64,000 bases of DNA from Nostoc sp. 'Peltigera membranacea cyanobiont' 210A (GCF_002246015.1 NZ_NOLJ01000012.1:69455-133454), one strand, 5' to 3'; numbered from the stretch's first letter, positions 8,738-18,175 are shown. The notes: generated by a model from the letters alone, not told the origin. Numbers and translations are program-made.

Positions 8738-11455
8738 ATGACTTCTGCTGCTGAAATGCCAGCTAGCTCTGGCTCAACGTTAACATTACATTCAGATCCC
8801 AATAACACCAAAGAAACCGATCCCCTAAGAAAGGCTAATGGTGTTTATGTGACGGTGCATGGTCATTTTTACCAGCCACCAAGGGAAAACCCTTATCTGG
8901 ACGCAATTGAACGCCAACCGAGCGCTGCACCTTTCCATGATTGGAATGAGCGGATTCATTGGGAATGCTATCGTCCAAACGCCTTTGCCAGAGTCTTAAA
9001 TGACCAAGGTGAAGTGGTGGGGATCGTCAATAATTACGAATATTTCAGTTTTAATATTGGCCCAACGCTGATGTCGTGGCTAGAACGCTACGATGTGGAA
9101 GTTTATCAGCGAATATTAGAGGCAGATGCCAAAAGTAGCGATCGCTTGCATGGTCACGGTAATGCGATCGCGCAAGTATACAATCACATCATCATGCCTC
9201 TGGCGAATGAGCGCGACAAATGTACCCAAATTCGCTGGGGTAAAGAAGACTTCCGCTCCCGCTTTGGCCGCGATCCCGAAGGAATGTGGCTAGCAGAAAC
9301 GGCTGTAGACTACGCCACCCTAGAGGCTCTTGTTGCTGAGGGTATTCGCTTCATTGTCCTGGCACCGTCTCAAGCACTGCGTTGCCGTCCCCTGCCTACT
9401 CCAGATCGTCCCCATCCTGAATGGATCGAAGTCGGCGGTAGTCAGATTGATTCCACGCGTCCCTACCGTTGTTATTTGCAGCCCACACTAGACACTTCAT
9501 CTTCACCTCTAAGTGCGGTTGCCACTAGCCCCAACGATAGTAATACAGAAGAATTACCCTACATTGATATCTTCTTCTACGATGGCCCGATATCGCGGGA
9601 TATGGGTTTTAGTGATGTCGTTTATAATTCCAGTCACTTTGCCGGCCGGATTGGTTCGGCAGTACGTGGGGATCATCGTCTGGCACAGCTAATCTCTGTG
9701 GCGACGGATGGGGAAACCTTTGGACACCACAAAAAGGGAACAGAGAAAACTTTAGCCTACGCCTTTACCAAAGAGTTTCCTCAACAGGGTTGGACGGTGA
9801 CGAACTTCGCCCACTACTTGAGCTTAAATTCTCCCAGTTGGGAAGTGGAATTAAAGTCAGTCACAGCCTGGAGTTGCGCCCACGGTGTCGGTAGATGGGA
9901 AGATGACTGTGGTTGTGGTGGGGAAGGCTCAGTTTGGCATCAGAAATGGCGTCGTCCACTGCGGGATGCCCTAAATTGGCTGCGGGATAAACTAACTGAG
10001 GTGTATGAAGAACATGGTAGACAGTTATTTCGCGATCCTTGGCTAGCGCGAGATGAATATATCCAAGTAATGCGCGATCGCTCTGCTGGCAATGTCAACC
10101 GTTTCCTCTCCCGTCATCAAACCCACAAACTAACCGCAGCCGAACAAGTAGACGCTCTACGCCTATTGGAAATGCAACGTCACGCGTTGTTAATGTTCAC
10201 TAGTTGCGGTTGGTTTTTTGAAGAAATTTCCCGTCCAGAGGGGACGCAAATTCTGCGCTATGCCGCCCGTGCTTTGGAATTGGCAGGGGATGTAGCAGGT
10301 GTGCAGTTGGAAAAGGGCTTTGTCAAACGTCTTGGTTTAGCCCCCAGTAATGTGGATCAGTTCAAACACGGTGCGGAAATTTATCGGCAACTCGTGTTAA
10401 CTGCCCAACTTGGCTTTAAGCAAGTTGCAGCCCATTACGCTATTACTTCCCTGTTTAGTAATCAGAAACCAGCAGAGACACACAATTCCCTACCGAGAAA
10501 AGATGCTGCTGACAAACAGTCTCAGCGTTACCACAAAAAGGTTTATTGCTATGCTGCCAATGAGCTAGATTACCAAATGCAACGGATGGGATCGCTAACT
10601 CTGGCTATAGGAAATTTAAAGCTAGTATCAGAGATTACTTGGGAAAGTGAGCATTTGGTATTTGCGGTTCTGCATTTAGGAGGCTGGGATTTTCATTGCG
10701 GCATTCAACAATTTACCGGGCGGCGTAACTACAGCCAATTAAAAGAAAAGCTGTTTGGGGCGCTAAAACAAGCTAGTGCGGCTCATACGATCTTGGCGAT
10801 GACACAGCTATTTGGAGAAGAAGCTTTCAGCTTACAGAATCTATTTGCTGAAGAACGTCATCGGATTATGGGGCTGCTGAGTCAGGAAACACTGACACGT
10901 TTAGGACAGTTGTATACCCAAGCCTACCGTGATAATTATGGTGTGCTGATGGCGTTTCATCGTGATGAAATCGCAGTACCGCAAGAATTGCAGGTAGCAG
11001 CAGATATTGCTTTAGGGCATCGCTGTCTGATGACATTGCGATCGCTTGAGCAAGAGATTGCCGATCCCCAAAAGAGTTGGAATCACATCTTAGAATTGGA
11101 GGCGATCGCGACTGAAGCAAAACATCTGCGTTGTCGGCTGAATATTCCCGACGGGAAGCAAATGTTAGAACAGTTAATTGCGCGATCGCTTTGGCAATTG
11201 TTGAACGATGCCAATGGTAGTTTTAATGCAGATATCCAACTATTGGAGCGATTGATTGATGTCGGGGATCAACTAAATATTGATATTTCCCTACAGCGAT
11301 CGCAGGAACTATATTTTAGTTGTCTGCAAAGTCAGATAGCACCAGTGTGTATTACTAGCGTTGGGAATGAAGGAGATAATCAGTGTCTTCAGTTGCTCAA
11401 GTTAGGTAAAAAATTAGCTGTTGATGTTAGTTCAATCTCCAATCAGTTGGGATAG
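8738..11455 (+). CDS. Glycoside hydrolase family 57 protein with DUF3536
   Basis: Cytoplasmic alpha-glucan enzyme of the GH57 family in its long bacterial form (905 aa) with a C-terminal DUF3536 region. The GH57 start motif is VTVHGHFYQPPRENPY near residue 40. The nucleophile Glu lies in EGMWLAETAVDYATLEAL, and the general acid Asp in VATDGETFGHHKKG. The C-terminal half is mainly helical with no catalytic motif. Likely substrates are glycogen or other alpha-1,4-glucans, as amylase or 4-alpha-glucanotransferase; the sequence alone does not decide. A hairpin with T-run follows at 11576. Confidence 0.93.
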   Translation: MTSAAEMPASSGSTLTLHSDPNNTKETDPLRKANGVYVTVHGHFYQPPRENPYLDAIERQPSAAPFHDWNERIHWECYRPNAFARVLNDQGEVVGIVNNYEYFSFNIGPTLMSWLERYDVEVYQRILEADAKSSDRLHGHGNAIAQVYNHIIMPLANERDKCTQIRWGKEDFRSRFGRDPEGMWLAETAVDYATLEALVAEGIRFIVLAPSQALRCRPLPTPDRPHPEWIEVGGSQIDSTRPYRCYLQPTLDTSSSPLSAVATSPNDSNTEELPYIDIFFYDGPISRDMGFSDVVYNSSHFAGRIGSAVRGDHRLAQLISVATDGETFGHHKKGTEKTLAYAFTKEFPQQGWTVTNFAHYLSLNSPSWEVELKSVTAWSCAHGVGRWEDDCGCGGEGSVWHQKWRRPLRDALNWLRDKLTEVYEEHGRQLFRDPWLARDEYIQVMRDRSAGNVNRFLSRHQTHKLTAAEQVDALRLLEMQRHALLMFTSCGWFFEEISRPEGTQILRYAARALELAGDVAGVQLEKGFVKRLGLAPSNVDQFKHGAEIYRQLVLTAQLGFKQVAAHYAITSLFSNQKPAETHNSLPRKDAADKQSQRYHKKVYCYAANELDYQMQRMGSLTLAIGNLKLVSEITWESEHLVFAVLHLGGWDFHCGIQQFTGRRNYSQLKEKLFGALKQASAAHTILAMTQLFGEEAFSLQNLFAEERHRIMGLLSQETLTRLGQLYTQAYRDNYGVLMAFHRDEIAVPQELQVAADIALGHRCLMTLRSLEQEIADPQKSWNHILELEAIATEAKHLRCRLNIPDGKQMLEQLIARSLWQLLNDANGSFNADIQLLERLIDVGDQLNIDISLQRSQELYFSCLQSQIAPVCITSVGNEGDNQCLQLLKLGKKLAVDVSSISNQLG

Positions 11456-11488
11456 ATATATAGCGTTTTCTAATCACATGAGGTACAT

Positions 11489-11530
11489 CATAGTCCCCTC
11501 CTCGCTTGCGGGGAGGGGGTTAGGGGTGGG
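11489..11530. repeat. GC-rich Nostoc palindromic repeat
   Basis: CCCCTCC and GGGGAGGGGG arms around a short spacer, the familiar 'cccctcc-gcttgc-ggggaggg' dispersed repeat of Nostocales. Confidence 0.6.
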
Positions 11531-11575
11531 GTTCTTGTACCTGACTCAACTGAGAACCGCTATATCACACAAAGA

Positions 11576-11604
11576 AAAGGGGATAATTATCCTCTTTGCT
11601 TTTT
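11576..11604 (+). terminator. Probable intrinsic terminator after GH57
   Basis: Stem AAAGGGGATAA (11576-11586) with TTATCCTCTTT (11587-11597), one G-T pair, followed by GC and five T. It lies about 120 bases past the GH57 stop. Confidence 0.6.
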
Positions 11605-11752
11605 ACAGTCAATTTCAAGTTCGTGAAGTACACAACGATTCGTCTTAAGTCCAGGTAATGCACCCTGTTTTACTACTGTTAGCGCAGCGGGGCGCAGCCC
11701 ATTCTGACTTCTGAATTGTGACTTCTAAATTCTGAATCTGCTGTAACTTTCT

Positions 11753-11998
11753 TTACCTAACGTGAGAGCGATCGCAATGGTAGGGATAAAGCCACTCACA
11801 CTTAAACAGTCCACGGGTATGTTTTTCAAAAAATGTTCCTGCATGGCGTCCAGGTGATATATCAATCCCAGCTTTAGTTTTAATCTCATATAACCAGGGG
11901 AAGGTTACTACTAACATAGCTGTGATAGCGAAGAAGTAGATAATTGTAGTTTTAATGTTGGGAAATCTTCGGGAATTGCTATTGTGATTTTGAGACAT
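11753..11998 (-). CDS. Small single-pass membrane protein
   Basis: 81-aa hypothetical protein. Residues 18-37 form one hydrophobic segment (IIYFFAITAMLVVTFPWLY), and the C-terminal 40 residues are polar and rich in His/Cys. Function unknown. It follows the HNH gene on the same strand by 38 bases and may belong to that unit. Confidence 0.65.
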   Translation of the reverse strand: MSQNHNSNSRRFPNIKTTIIYFFAITAMLVVTFPWLYEIKTKAGIDISPGRHAGTFFEKHTRGLFKCEWLYPYHCDRSHVR

Positions 11999-12036
11999 AG
12001 AAATGAAGAGAAACTAATAGCCGATACCATCGTAAC

Positions 12037-12282
12037 CTAAAGCTGAAAATATCGCCGGAAACGTGGATCAATGTTGTCTGTTTTCTGCTGATTACAGGTA
12101 AAACAGAGAGTTTGGAGATTACTGATATCATTTTGACCCCCACGAGCGAGGGGAATAATATGATCGATACTGAGGTTAGTTTCTACATTAGTTTTACCGC
12201 AACTTCGGCATTGATATTGGTCGCGTTGAAAAACATATTTTTTGACTTCCGGCGGGATACGAATGCGGGGAGTTTTGCTCAT
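12037..12282 (-). CDS. HNH endonuclease domain protein
   Basis: 81-aa stand-alone HNH nuclease. The zinc-binding pairs are CRSC and CFTC, with the catalytic core LSIDHIIPLARGGQND followed by NLQTLC between them. Stand-alone small HNH proteins of this type are common in cyanobacteria; their target is unknown. It starts 7 bases after the stop of the Gfo/Idh/MocA gene, so the two are probably cotranscribed. No intron or restriction partner is nearby. Confidence 0.88.
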   Translation of the reverse strand: MSKTPRIRIPPEVKKYVFQRDQYQCRSCGKTNVETNLSIDHIIPLARGGQNDISNLQTLCFTCNQQKTDNIDPRFRRYFQL

Positions 12283-12289
12283 TTGTTTT

Positions 12290-13387
12290 CTAGTTACTCA
12301 GAAATTCTTCTAAACTAGGTACATCTAACCAACTTGATTTTTGATGCGATTCATGAGATAAATCCATCAACAACTGAGAATAAATTCCTTCGCGTAGTGA
12401 TGGTGTAATTTCCTGATTTCGGTCAATTCCTTGCACCCATTGGTCTACTACGCGGATAAATGCCGAAATGCGCCCATCAGCATAATTGTTGGGAAAAATT
12501 AACCGATTCGGTATTTCTATTTCTGTTAAAGGTTTACCTGGCTGGGAACCCCAAACACGAAAACCATGTATATAATCTTTTTGATTTTCACTGCCCACTA
12601 TTAATGTACCGCGATCGCCATATACTTCTACCCAATGCGTTCTTGCTGCATGAACAACCGCACTGATAGAAAGTTGGCAAGGTGTACCATTGGCTAATTC
12701 CAGCGTTAATATACAATTGTCATCTGTATTCACTGCCTTAGATTCCCCACTAATCGGGTCAATTCGTGTAGGAATAGCAGTAGTTAAATGAGCGTTTAAT
12801 CTACGCACTGGCCCAAATAGCCAGTGAATATAATCGAAGGCGTGAGAACCCAAAGATCCCAACGCACCGCCTCCTTTATCTTTATCAGAATACCAATTCC
12901 AAGGGCGTGAAGTATCAGCACGAGAAGAACCTAACCAATCAATTTTAATTAAGCGTAACTCACCCACATAGTCTTCTGACAATAATTCTGCAAACAATTG
13001 CCATGCTGGTACAAACCGAAATTCAAAATCTACAGTTGCAATAACGCTTTTTGCTTTAGCTAACTGATAAAGTTCTTTCGCCTCAACTGCATTTAAAGTT
13101 GTCGGTTTTTCTAGTAATAAATGTTTTCCCGCTTGGAGTACAGTCTTTGCCATTTCATAGTGCAAAAAGGGCGGTGTAGAGATGCTGACTGCTTGCACTT
13201 CTGGTAAGGCCACAATATCTGTAAGTGAGTCGGAAGCCTGGGGGATATTATGGGATTCTGCTATGGCTTTGGCTTTATTAATATCTCGGTGATAAACAGC
13301 AACTACCTCAGTGCGAGGATGTGCTTGGAATCCAGGGATGTGGACTTTTTGACCAAATCCAGTGCCTGCGATCGCAATTCCAATCAT
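12290..13387 (-). CDS. Gfo/Idh/MocA family oxidoreductase
   Basis: NAD(P)-dependent sugar or inositol dehydrogenase-like enzyme of 365 aa. The N-terminal Rossmann fold shows IAIAGTGFGQKVHIPGF, and the family motif EKPTTLN carries the catalytic Lys near residue 94. The C-terminal domain contains GGGALGSLGSHAFDYIHW, with the His expected at the active site. Substrate cannot be told from the sequence. It heads a likely operon with the HNH gene. Confidence 0.9.
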   Translation of the reverse strand: MIGIAIAGTGFGQKVHIPGFQAHPRTEVVAVYHRDINKAKAIAESHNIPQASDSLTDIVALPEVQAVSISTPPFLHYEMAKTVLQAGKHLLLEKPTTLNAVEAKELYQLAKAKSVIATVDFEFRFVPAWQLFAELLSEDYVGELRLIKIDWLGSSRADTSRPWNWYSDKDKGGGALGSLGSHAFDYIHWLFGPVRRLNAHLTTAIPTRIDPISGESKAVNTDDNCILTLELANGTPCQLSISAVVHAARTHWVEVYGDRGTLIVGSENQKDYIHGFRVWGSQPGKPLTEIEIPNRLIFPNNYADGRISAFIRVVDQWVQGIDRNQEITPSLREGIYSQLLMDLSHESHQKSSWLDVPSLEEFLSN

Positions 13388-13460
13388 ATCATTTTTGCTC
13401 CCATTAATTACTTAGCTAAACCCTAATAATTCCACCTCAAAAAAGCAATAGCTTTTTATG

Positions 13461-13553
13461 TAGGACTTACGCAATAACTCTCTGAAACTCTTATTCCTTT
13501 GTGTCCTTTGCGTCCTTTGTGGTTCGTTTTATCATGATTTTGCGTAAGTCCTA
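13461..13553. mobile_element. 93-bp MITE with target duplication
   Basis: Perfect 14-bp terminal inverted repeats, TAGGACTTACGCAA (13461-13474) and TTGCGTAAGTCCTA (13540-13553). It is flanked on both sides by TTATG (13456-13460 and 13554-13558), consistent with a 5-bp target site duplication. The interior is non-coding. Partial copies of the terminal motif recur at about 13601 and 53601. Confidence 0.8.
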
Positions 13554-13675
13554 TTATGTACAAGTGGATTTATCAGATAATTCTCTATTGTAATCATCTT
13601 AAGACTTACGCAAACAATAGCCGAAAAGAATGATTTTATGGTAAAAGCAATAAAGCAATTTTGTTGAGGAGGCAG

Positions 13676-13830
13676 AAGGCAGGTGGTAACAGAGCGTAGT
13701 CGTTGGCGTGGTAACAGAGCGTAGTCGTACCCCTTGCCTACGGCACGCTGCGCGAACGGGGAAGCAAGCTACGCGGAGCGTCTCGTAGAGAAGTGGGGCA
13801 GTGTTTCGGCTACGCTCAACAACCAGGCAG
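13676..13830. repeat. Cluster of Nostoc dispersed repeats
   Basis: Contains two copies of GGTAACAGAGCGTAGTCGT (13685-13703 and 13710-13728) and several palindrome-like modules of the families ACGCTGCGCGAACG and GCGTCTCGTAGAGAAG. A reading frame across it exists only because the repeats lack stops. The rest of 13554-14079 holds two copies of ATAAATAAATTTAGGG and no gene. Confidence 0.7.
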
Positions 13831-14079
13831 AAGGGAAACCCGATAAATAAATTTAGGGGATTCAATAGGGACGTAGTATTTCTTGCACTGTGCGTCTCGA
13901 AATACATATTTTTTTTTCATAAATAAATTTAGGGGCTTTAAACCCTTTTGGCAGAGGGCAAAAATTATATTTTCTTCCTTCTGTCCTCTGCCTTTCTTGG
14001 TAAATTTGCAAGATAAAATCTCAATGACATCGATAACGCAAATCCGATGTTTGAGAGCATAATTTTTTAGTTGTATGAT

Positions 14080-14298
14080 TTATTCTTCTAATAGTTTTTG
14101 ATCTAATTCAAATTTATTAGCTTGGGCTAATCCGTTAGATACTTCTTCGATTACTAGCTGAATGTCAGCCAAAACTAGATTATTACTTGTCGAGTAATAT
14201 CTTGATTTGGCCAATCTTTTTAATTCCGGTGAATCTTGTACAGAGTCCAGAATATAAGAAACACCGTTCAAAAATGTCACAAGTTCTGAAATACTCAT
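14080..14298 (-). CDS. Hypothetical protein, second gene of a small operon
   Basis: 72-aa acidic, helical protein of unknown function. ATG 14298 is the natural start; it lies 2 bases after the stop of the preceding gene, implying coupling. No motif recognised. Confidence 0.55.
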   Translation of the reverse strand: MSISELVTFLNGVSYILDSVQDSPELKRLAKSRYYSTSNNLVLADIQLVIEEVSNGLAQANKFELDQKLLEE

Positions 14299-14300
14299 AA

Positions 14301-14606
14301 TCAAGCACTCTCCAGTAGTGTATATTTATGATTCAAAATCTCACTTACTCGCAAAGGCAAATAATGTAACTTTAGATATTGAATTTCTTCTAAATATTTG
14401 ATATTAGACTCCAAAATTCGTTTACCGTTCAAAGGGTCGTCATCCGATACATAAGCTTTCAAGGCAGCAATATAATCAGCACCAAATGCTAAATAACGAA
14501 CAAGAGTTTTTGCTGATATCTTTAATTTCCCAGCAATAATTGTTCGGGTATATTCAGGCTCATCAAGTGAATCGTTAGCGGTTCTGTCTTGGTCAGTGGC
14601 TAACAT
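14301..14606 (-). CDS. Hypothetical protein, possible DNA-binding
   Basis: 101-aa protein from ATG 14606 (an in-frame TTG at 14645 would add 13 residues). The segment GKLKISAKTLVRYLAFG resembles a helix-turn-helix, so it may bind the palindromes upstream, but the match is weak. It is cotranscribed with the following 72-aa gene and diverges from the 94-aa gene at 14917. Function unknown. Confidence 0.55.
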   Translation of the reverse strand: MLATDQDRTANDSLDEPEYTRTIIAGKLKISAKTLVRYLAFGADYIAALKAYVSDDDPLNGKRILESNIKYLEEIQYLKLHYLPLRVSEILNHKYTLLESA

Positions 14607-14916
14607 TGTCTCTATTAGTAGTAGGTCAAACTGTGGACAAGACAAGGAACGGACAACAAAGCGACAGTCTTAGACACGTCTAAGACGCGTTCAAGTAGCT
14701 ACAAGACAAGTTACTATCCTCTGTCTAGTCTTGTAGCGTATACCTGTCTGGTCAGATGTTGTATACTTGTCTACTTCTATAATATACCAGTGTTATATAG
14801 GTTTAACACTAACGCTATATGTATTAAAAAATATTAAAAAGCTTGTACAAGTAACTTATATCACCAGTATAACATAAATGTACCAGTATCAAACAAGTGT
14901 AATATAGAAGTAAAAA
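14607..14916. promoter_or_regulatory. Divergent control region with nested palindromes
   Basis: Intergenic region between two divergent small units. It has GTCTTAGAC (14667-14675), a 2-bp spacer and GTCTAAGAC (14678-14686); and GCTACAAGAC (14698-14707) facing GTCTTGTAGC (14728-14737). Further right there are repeated ACCAGT(G/A)T and GTATAC elements. These look like operators for an autoregulated locus. Confidence 0.55.
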
Positions 14917-15201
14917 ATGGCTAAATTAAATGTCGGATCAATAGATTTATCAGATTTTGATAAAGATTGGTTTTTGGTAGTCTCAAAGCTAATGGAGCGA
15001 TCTGTAAGGGCTAATTTAGCCTCAATAACTTCATTCTATATGAGAAGAAATATCGGAGCGTTTAAAGAGCTACTAGCCTACAAAGCTAAAAAACACGGAA
15101 TTTCAGAAGATGAATGCTTTGAAATACTACTCAATAACGGTGAATTCCCTCCCCCAATTGCTAGCTTTTTAGAAGAACCTCCAAAAATAAATGAAGAGTA
15201 A
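14917..15201 (+). CDS. Hypothetical protein, divergent partner
   Basis: 94-aa protein of unknown function, mostly helical, with a Pro-rich end (FPPPIASFLEEPPK). The AT-rich composition matches the two genes opposite and differs from the core neighbours, suggesting the three form one acquired module. The start ATG follows an AT-rich leader without a clear ribosome-binding site. Confidence 0.5.
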   Translation: MAKLNVGSIDLSDFDKDWFLVVSKLMERSVRANLASITSFYMRRNIGAFKELLAYKAKKHGISEDECFEILLNNGEFPPPIASFLEEPPKINEE

Positions 15202-16087
15202 GTGGGGATAAATATGGGGATGATTGGGGACGACTTACACTAATTGGGGATGTGTTGGGGAAAAGTATTTATACTTAGCCAAGACTTACACAACTGGCGC
15301 ACTGAGATCGCCCTATGATAGTACCTAAGTATTACTTTGTCTTCGTTCTGAAAGCTTTGTATTGGGAATATAAATGGCATGAGTGGAGCAGTAAGTAGTC
15401 AGACAGAATTAATTACACAATGTCATTGCGGGAGCGTACCCCTATGGGGATCTTGCTACGCGGTAGCGTTTCCAAGAGTTGCAAAATAAAGCAATCGCAA
15501 TGACTGTAAATATTTTTGTCTGACCACTTATTGAAATATTTATGAGAAAACAAGTATCTTATAAATATCTGGCTGTATTAAATAAAACTTATTCACGGTA
15601 ATTAGATTTACTATATTTAATTACTGCCAATGCTTGCTAAGTAGCCAAATCAATATTTGATTTACGAAAAAATTCAGTACAACTCAAAGAGGCTTCTTGA
15701 CTGTCGCTTATTGCCTATAGCCTCTTGCTCTTGCCTCCTATGAAAATAAGTATGGCTACGCCACGCTGCGCGAACAGAAATAAAATCGGATTGCTATATA
15801 GGAATCCGGTTTGATTCCTGAATTTACTTGCGTGGGCAGGGAACAGGAAATAGGGAATAGGGAACAGGAAAGAAGGCATAGATCCGTACTGAGTCTTGTT
15901 CAAAAATCAAATAGGAGTCCTATATTTCCCAGACTATGCCTTTTCCTGGCAGTATCAACAAAATAACTGCTTTTGTCTCCTCCTGCTGTTTCATACCCCA
16001 CTCCTCACTCCCGTTCGACTACGCTCACGGCAAGCCTACTCTACATTCTCCATCTAATTCGTGGTCTAAACACCTGAGAACTGCTGT
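15202..16087. other. Long repeat-rich intergenic region
   Basis: No gene supported. Besides the inverted-repeat element at 15422-15504, it holds Nostoc repeat fragments around 15755 (CCACGCTGCGCGAACAG), 15835-15870 (GGGAACAGGAAATAGGG type) and 16011-16035 (CGTTCGACTACGCTCACGG). Short frames here are repeat-derived. Confidence 0.5.
15422..15504. repeat. 83-bp inverted-repeat element
   Basis: GTCATTGCG (15422-15430) and CGCAATGAC (15496-15504) bound a Nostoc-type dispersed repeat. No target duplication is evident. Confidence 0.6.
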
Positions 16088-16255
16088 AACATTGCAACAT
16101 TCTTCATCAACATTGTGATGTTTCTCATCAACATTGCAATATTCTTCATCAAGATTGCAATGTTCTTCATAAACATTGCAATATTCCTCATCAACATTGC
16201 AACGTTCCTCATTAACATTGCAATATTCCTCATCAACATTGCAATGTTTCTCATC
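16088..16255. repeat. Tandem array, eight 21-bp units each with a palindrome
   Basis: Eight contiguous 21-bp units of consensus AACATTGCAATRTTCYTCATC. The first 14 bases, AACATTGCAATGTT, form a perfect or near-perfect palindrome in most units. The array ends 170 bases before the gene at 16426. The 21-bp period keeps one minus-strand frame open (MRNIAML heptads), which is probably accidental. Confidence 0.85.
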
Positions 16256-16425
16256 AAGATTAAAGCAATTGCAAAGAAAAACAGGTAAAAACTGAAAATT
16301 AAGAGAAATTACTCAGATTCGTTAAGATTTTTTTGACAAATATAATTATCACTAATTTTACTGAACCAAAAAACAGCTTTAGTAAGCCAAAGTAGCTTTA
16401 GAAACCTCTCTAAGGAATATTATTG

Positions 16426-16821
16426 ATGTCTCGTAAAAAACGTACATCCCGTGTTCTCGAAAAAGCTGAGTTGAGATCCGCTGGACTAAAAGCAATTGAT
16501 TCAAATATGAGTTTTGGTGATGATTGCGATTTGCAAAACTTGAGTCAAGCAATTGAACTGCTAAGAACCATGCTTGATGGTTATAACACTGCGTTAACTG
16601 TAATTGATTCTTCTAAAACTAAAATTGATGCGATGGAAAAAACTCTCAGTAATCTTACAGACAAGATGGTAAGAGGGGTTGCTTTTAAATATGGCAAAGA
16701 TAGCAGTGAATATGAAATGGCGGGTGGGGTTCGCGATAGTGAACGGATTCGCAAAAGCAGATTGAGTCGCTTGAAAGCTGCTGCTGGAGAAGCATCAGAT
16801 AAAAATCCTAAAACTACCTAA
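16426..16821 (+). CDS. Conserved-looking hypothetical cyanobacterial protein
   Basis: 131-aa soluble protein. The N-terminus is basic (MSRKKRTSRVLEKAELR). The middle looks coiled-coil (MEKTLSNLTDKMV), and the C-terminus carries GVAFKYGKDSSEYEMAGGVR and SERIRKSRLSRLK, a pattern I associate with small cyanobacterial proteins without known function. ATG 16426 is preceded by TAAGGA, which supports this start over the TTG three bases upstream. The tandem palindrome array lies just upstream. Confidence 0.7.
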   Translation: MSRKKRTSRVLEKAELRSAGLKAIDSNMSFGDDCDLQNLSQAIELLRTMLDGYNTALTVIDSSKTKIDAMEKTLSNLTDKMVRGVAFKYGKDSSEYEMAGGVRDSERIRKSRLSRLKAAAGEASDKNPKTT

Positions 16822-17183
16822 TACAGCCCGGATAAAAGCATAAAACACAGGTAAAACAATGTTCTTACAAGGGATGTAGGGAACGAACAAAGGCACTTGG
16901 CTGATTAAAATTATTTTTTATATTACTGCAATTGTTTATGGTAAAGCATAACCTATTGCAATTTTTTATATTTACTAATGCTCTTTGATAAACAATAATT
17001 ATATACAGCTACTATCATGCATGATCATGCATATTGGATCGGGCATTTTGTAGTCATAACTAATATTTTCCAGTACTGAGAGTCTTGCTACGTAGTGTTT
17101 TCAAGCATTTTACTTGTCTAAATACTGATTAGAGTTTATAGTGATACGGTGTTTTCCGTTCCTTGTCTTGGCAGATTCATAAC
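16822..17183. other. AT-rich intergenic region
   Basis: No gene or strong repeat. A short CATGCATGATCATGCAT palindromic stretch lies near 17017-17033. Confidence 0.4.
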
Positions 17184-17933
17184 ATGATTTATTCTGGCAA
17201 ATTACAAAAGTATTTTGCGGGCATTTCTTTGTCTGTAATTTTAGTAGGTGACTTAGTTCTCACACAAAAAACTGCTCCAGTTTTAGCTGAAACCATAAAT
17301 ACATCGATCGGTGAAGCTGTGACATTCAGTTGCAATGATAGTGAAGCGACAATCGCAGCTAAAAATGGCCCCAAAGTAGTTAATGGAACAGCAAGAATTT
17401 ACATTGGTTATCAGCAATTCTCAAATAACAAAAACCCTGTAACTATCCGCTTTAATAATGGGATAAAAGCATGGTGTCGTGATGATTACGAGACAACAGG
17501 CGACGATGGTACAGGTTACGGATTGTATTGGAATGGAAGTGATGTTTTATATGGCATTTACTCTTCTACAGGCAGTCAGACAGGTAATGATTTTCGCCGT
17601 TTTGCCAGTGGTCGGTGGTTGCCTAGCTATGGTTATGGAGGCGGGCCACAAGCCGCAGTTATAGCCCGGATTAATCCAGCTAATGGCCAGGTTGATTATG
17701 CCACATTTTTCTCTTCTAAAAAGTCAGATAATGGACAAACTAACTCTTTACTTGTCAATTATCTATCATGGAATGGCGCAAATTTAACTGTGAAAGCTCA
17801 GTCTTGGTGGACTCCTCGTGGTACTAATACAAATTCCATGAATTGCTCTGGTTCATCACCTTATCAATACACAGCCGCATTTACAAGCGATTTAAGAACG
17901 ATGACCTCAGCTTCAGCCAATACTTGTAGGTAA
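17184..17933 (+). CDS. Secreted hypothetical protein with signal peptide
   Basis: 249-aa exported protein. After ATG 17184 there is a classic signal peptide: a basic start (SGKLQKYF), hydrophobic core (FAGISLSVILVGDLVL) and an AxA-like cut near VLAET. The mature part has four Cys (SCND, WCRDD, NCSG, NTCR), suggesting two disulfides, and is rich in Gly, Asn, Ser and Tyr, like beta-rich surface or cyanobacterial exported proteins. Function unknown. A TTG 21 bases upstream is possible but would put polar residues before the signal. Confidence 0.7.
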   Translation: MIYSGKLQKYFAGISLSVILVGDLVLTQKTAPVLAETINTSIGEAVTFSCNDSEATIAAKNGPKVVNGTARIYIGYQQFSNNKNPVTIRFNNGIKAWCRDDYETTGDDGTGYGLYWNGSDVLYGIYSSTGSQTGNDFRRFASGRWLPSYGYGGGPQAAVIARINPANGQVDYATFFSSKKSDNGQTNSLLVNYLSWNGANLTVKAQSWWTPRGTNTNSMNCSGSSPYQYTAAFTSDLRTMTSASANTCR

Positions 17934-18175
17934 AAGGGAAAAATTCAGCTTTCAAATTAAGGAAACATATTGTTTCCAGTTGTTTAAGAATTAACAAAAA
18001 ATTTGGCAATCTAATTCGCAGTCTTAGATACCCGACTTCTCCAAGAGGTTGGGGTTTTCGTTGTTCACAAATGATTTAGGATTAACTTTGTCTTGACGGC
18101 GATTTATCACGTCTCTTGCCTTAAGCGAACAGCATTGGCGTTGCTATAGCTAAAACACCATCTCTTTAGCAGCTA

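Noticed and set aside
13599-13907. 102-aa minus-strand reading frame
   Set aside because: It runs through several dispersed Nostoc repeat modules and a duplicated 19-mer. The protein has repeat-derived composition and no start signal.
16066-16257. 63-aa frame of MRNIAML heptads, and the idea of a CRISPR array
   Set aside because: The frame stays open only because the repeat period is 21 bp. There are no unique spacers between units, so it is a tandem array and not CRISPR.
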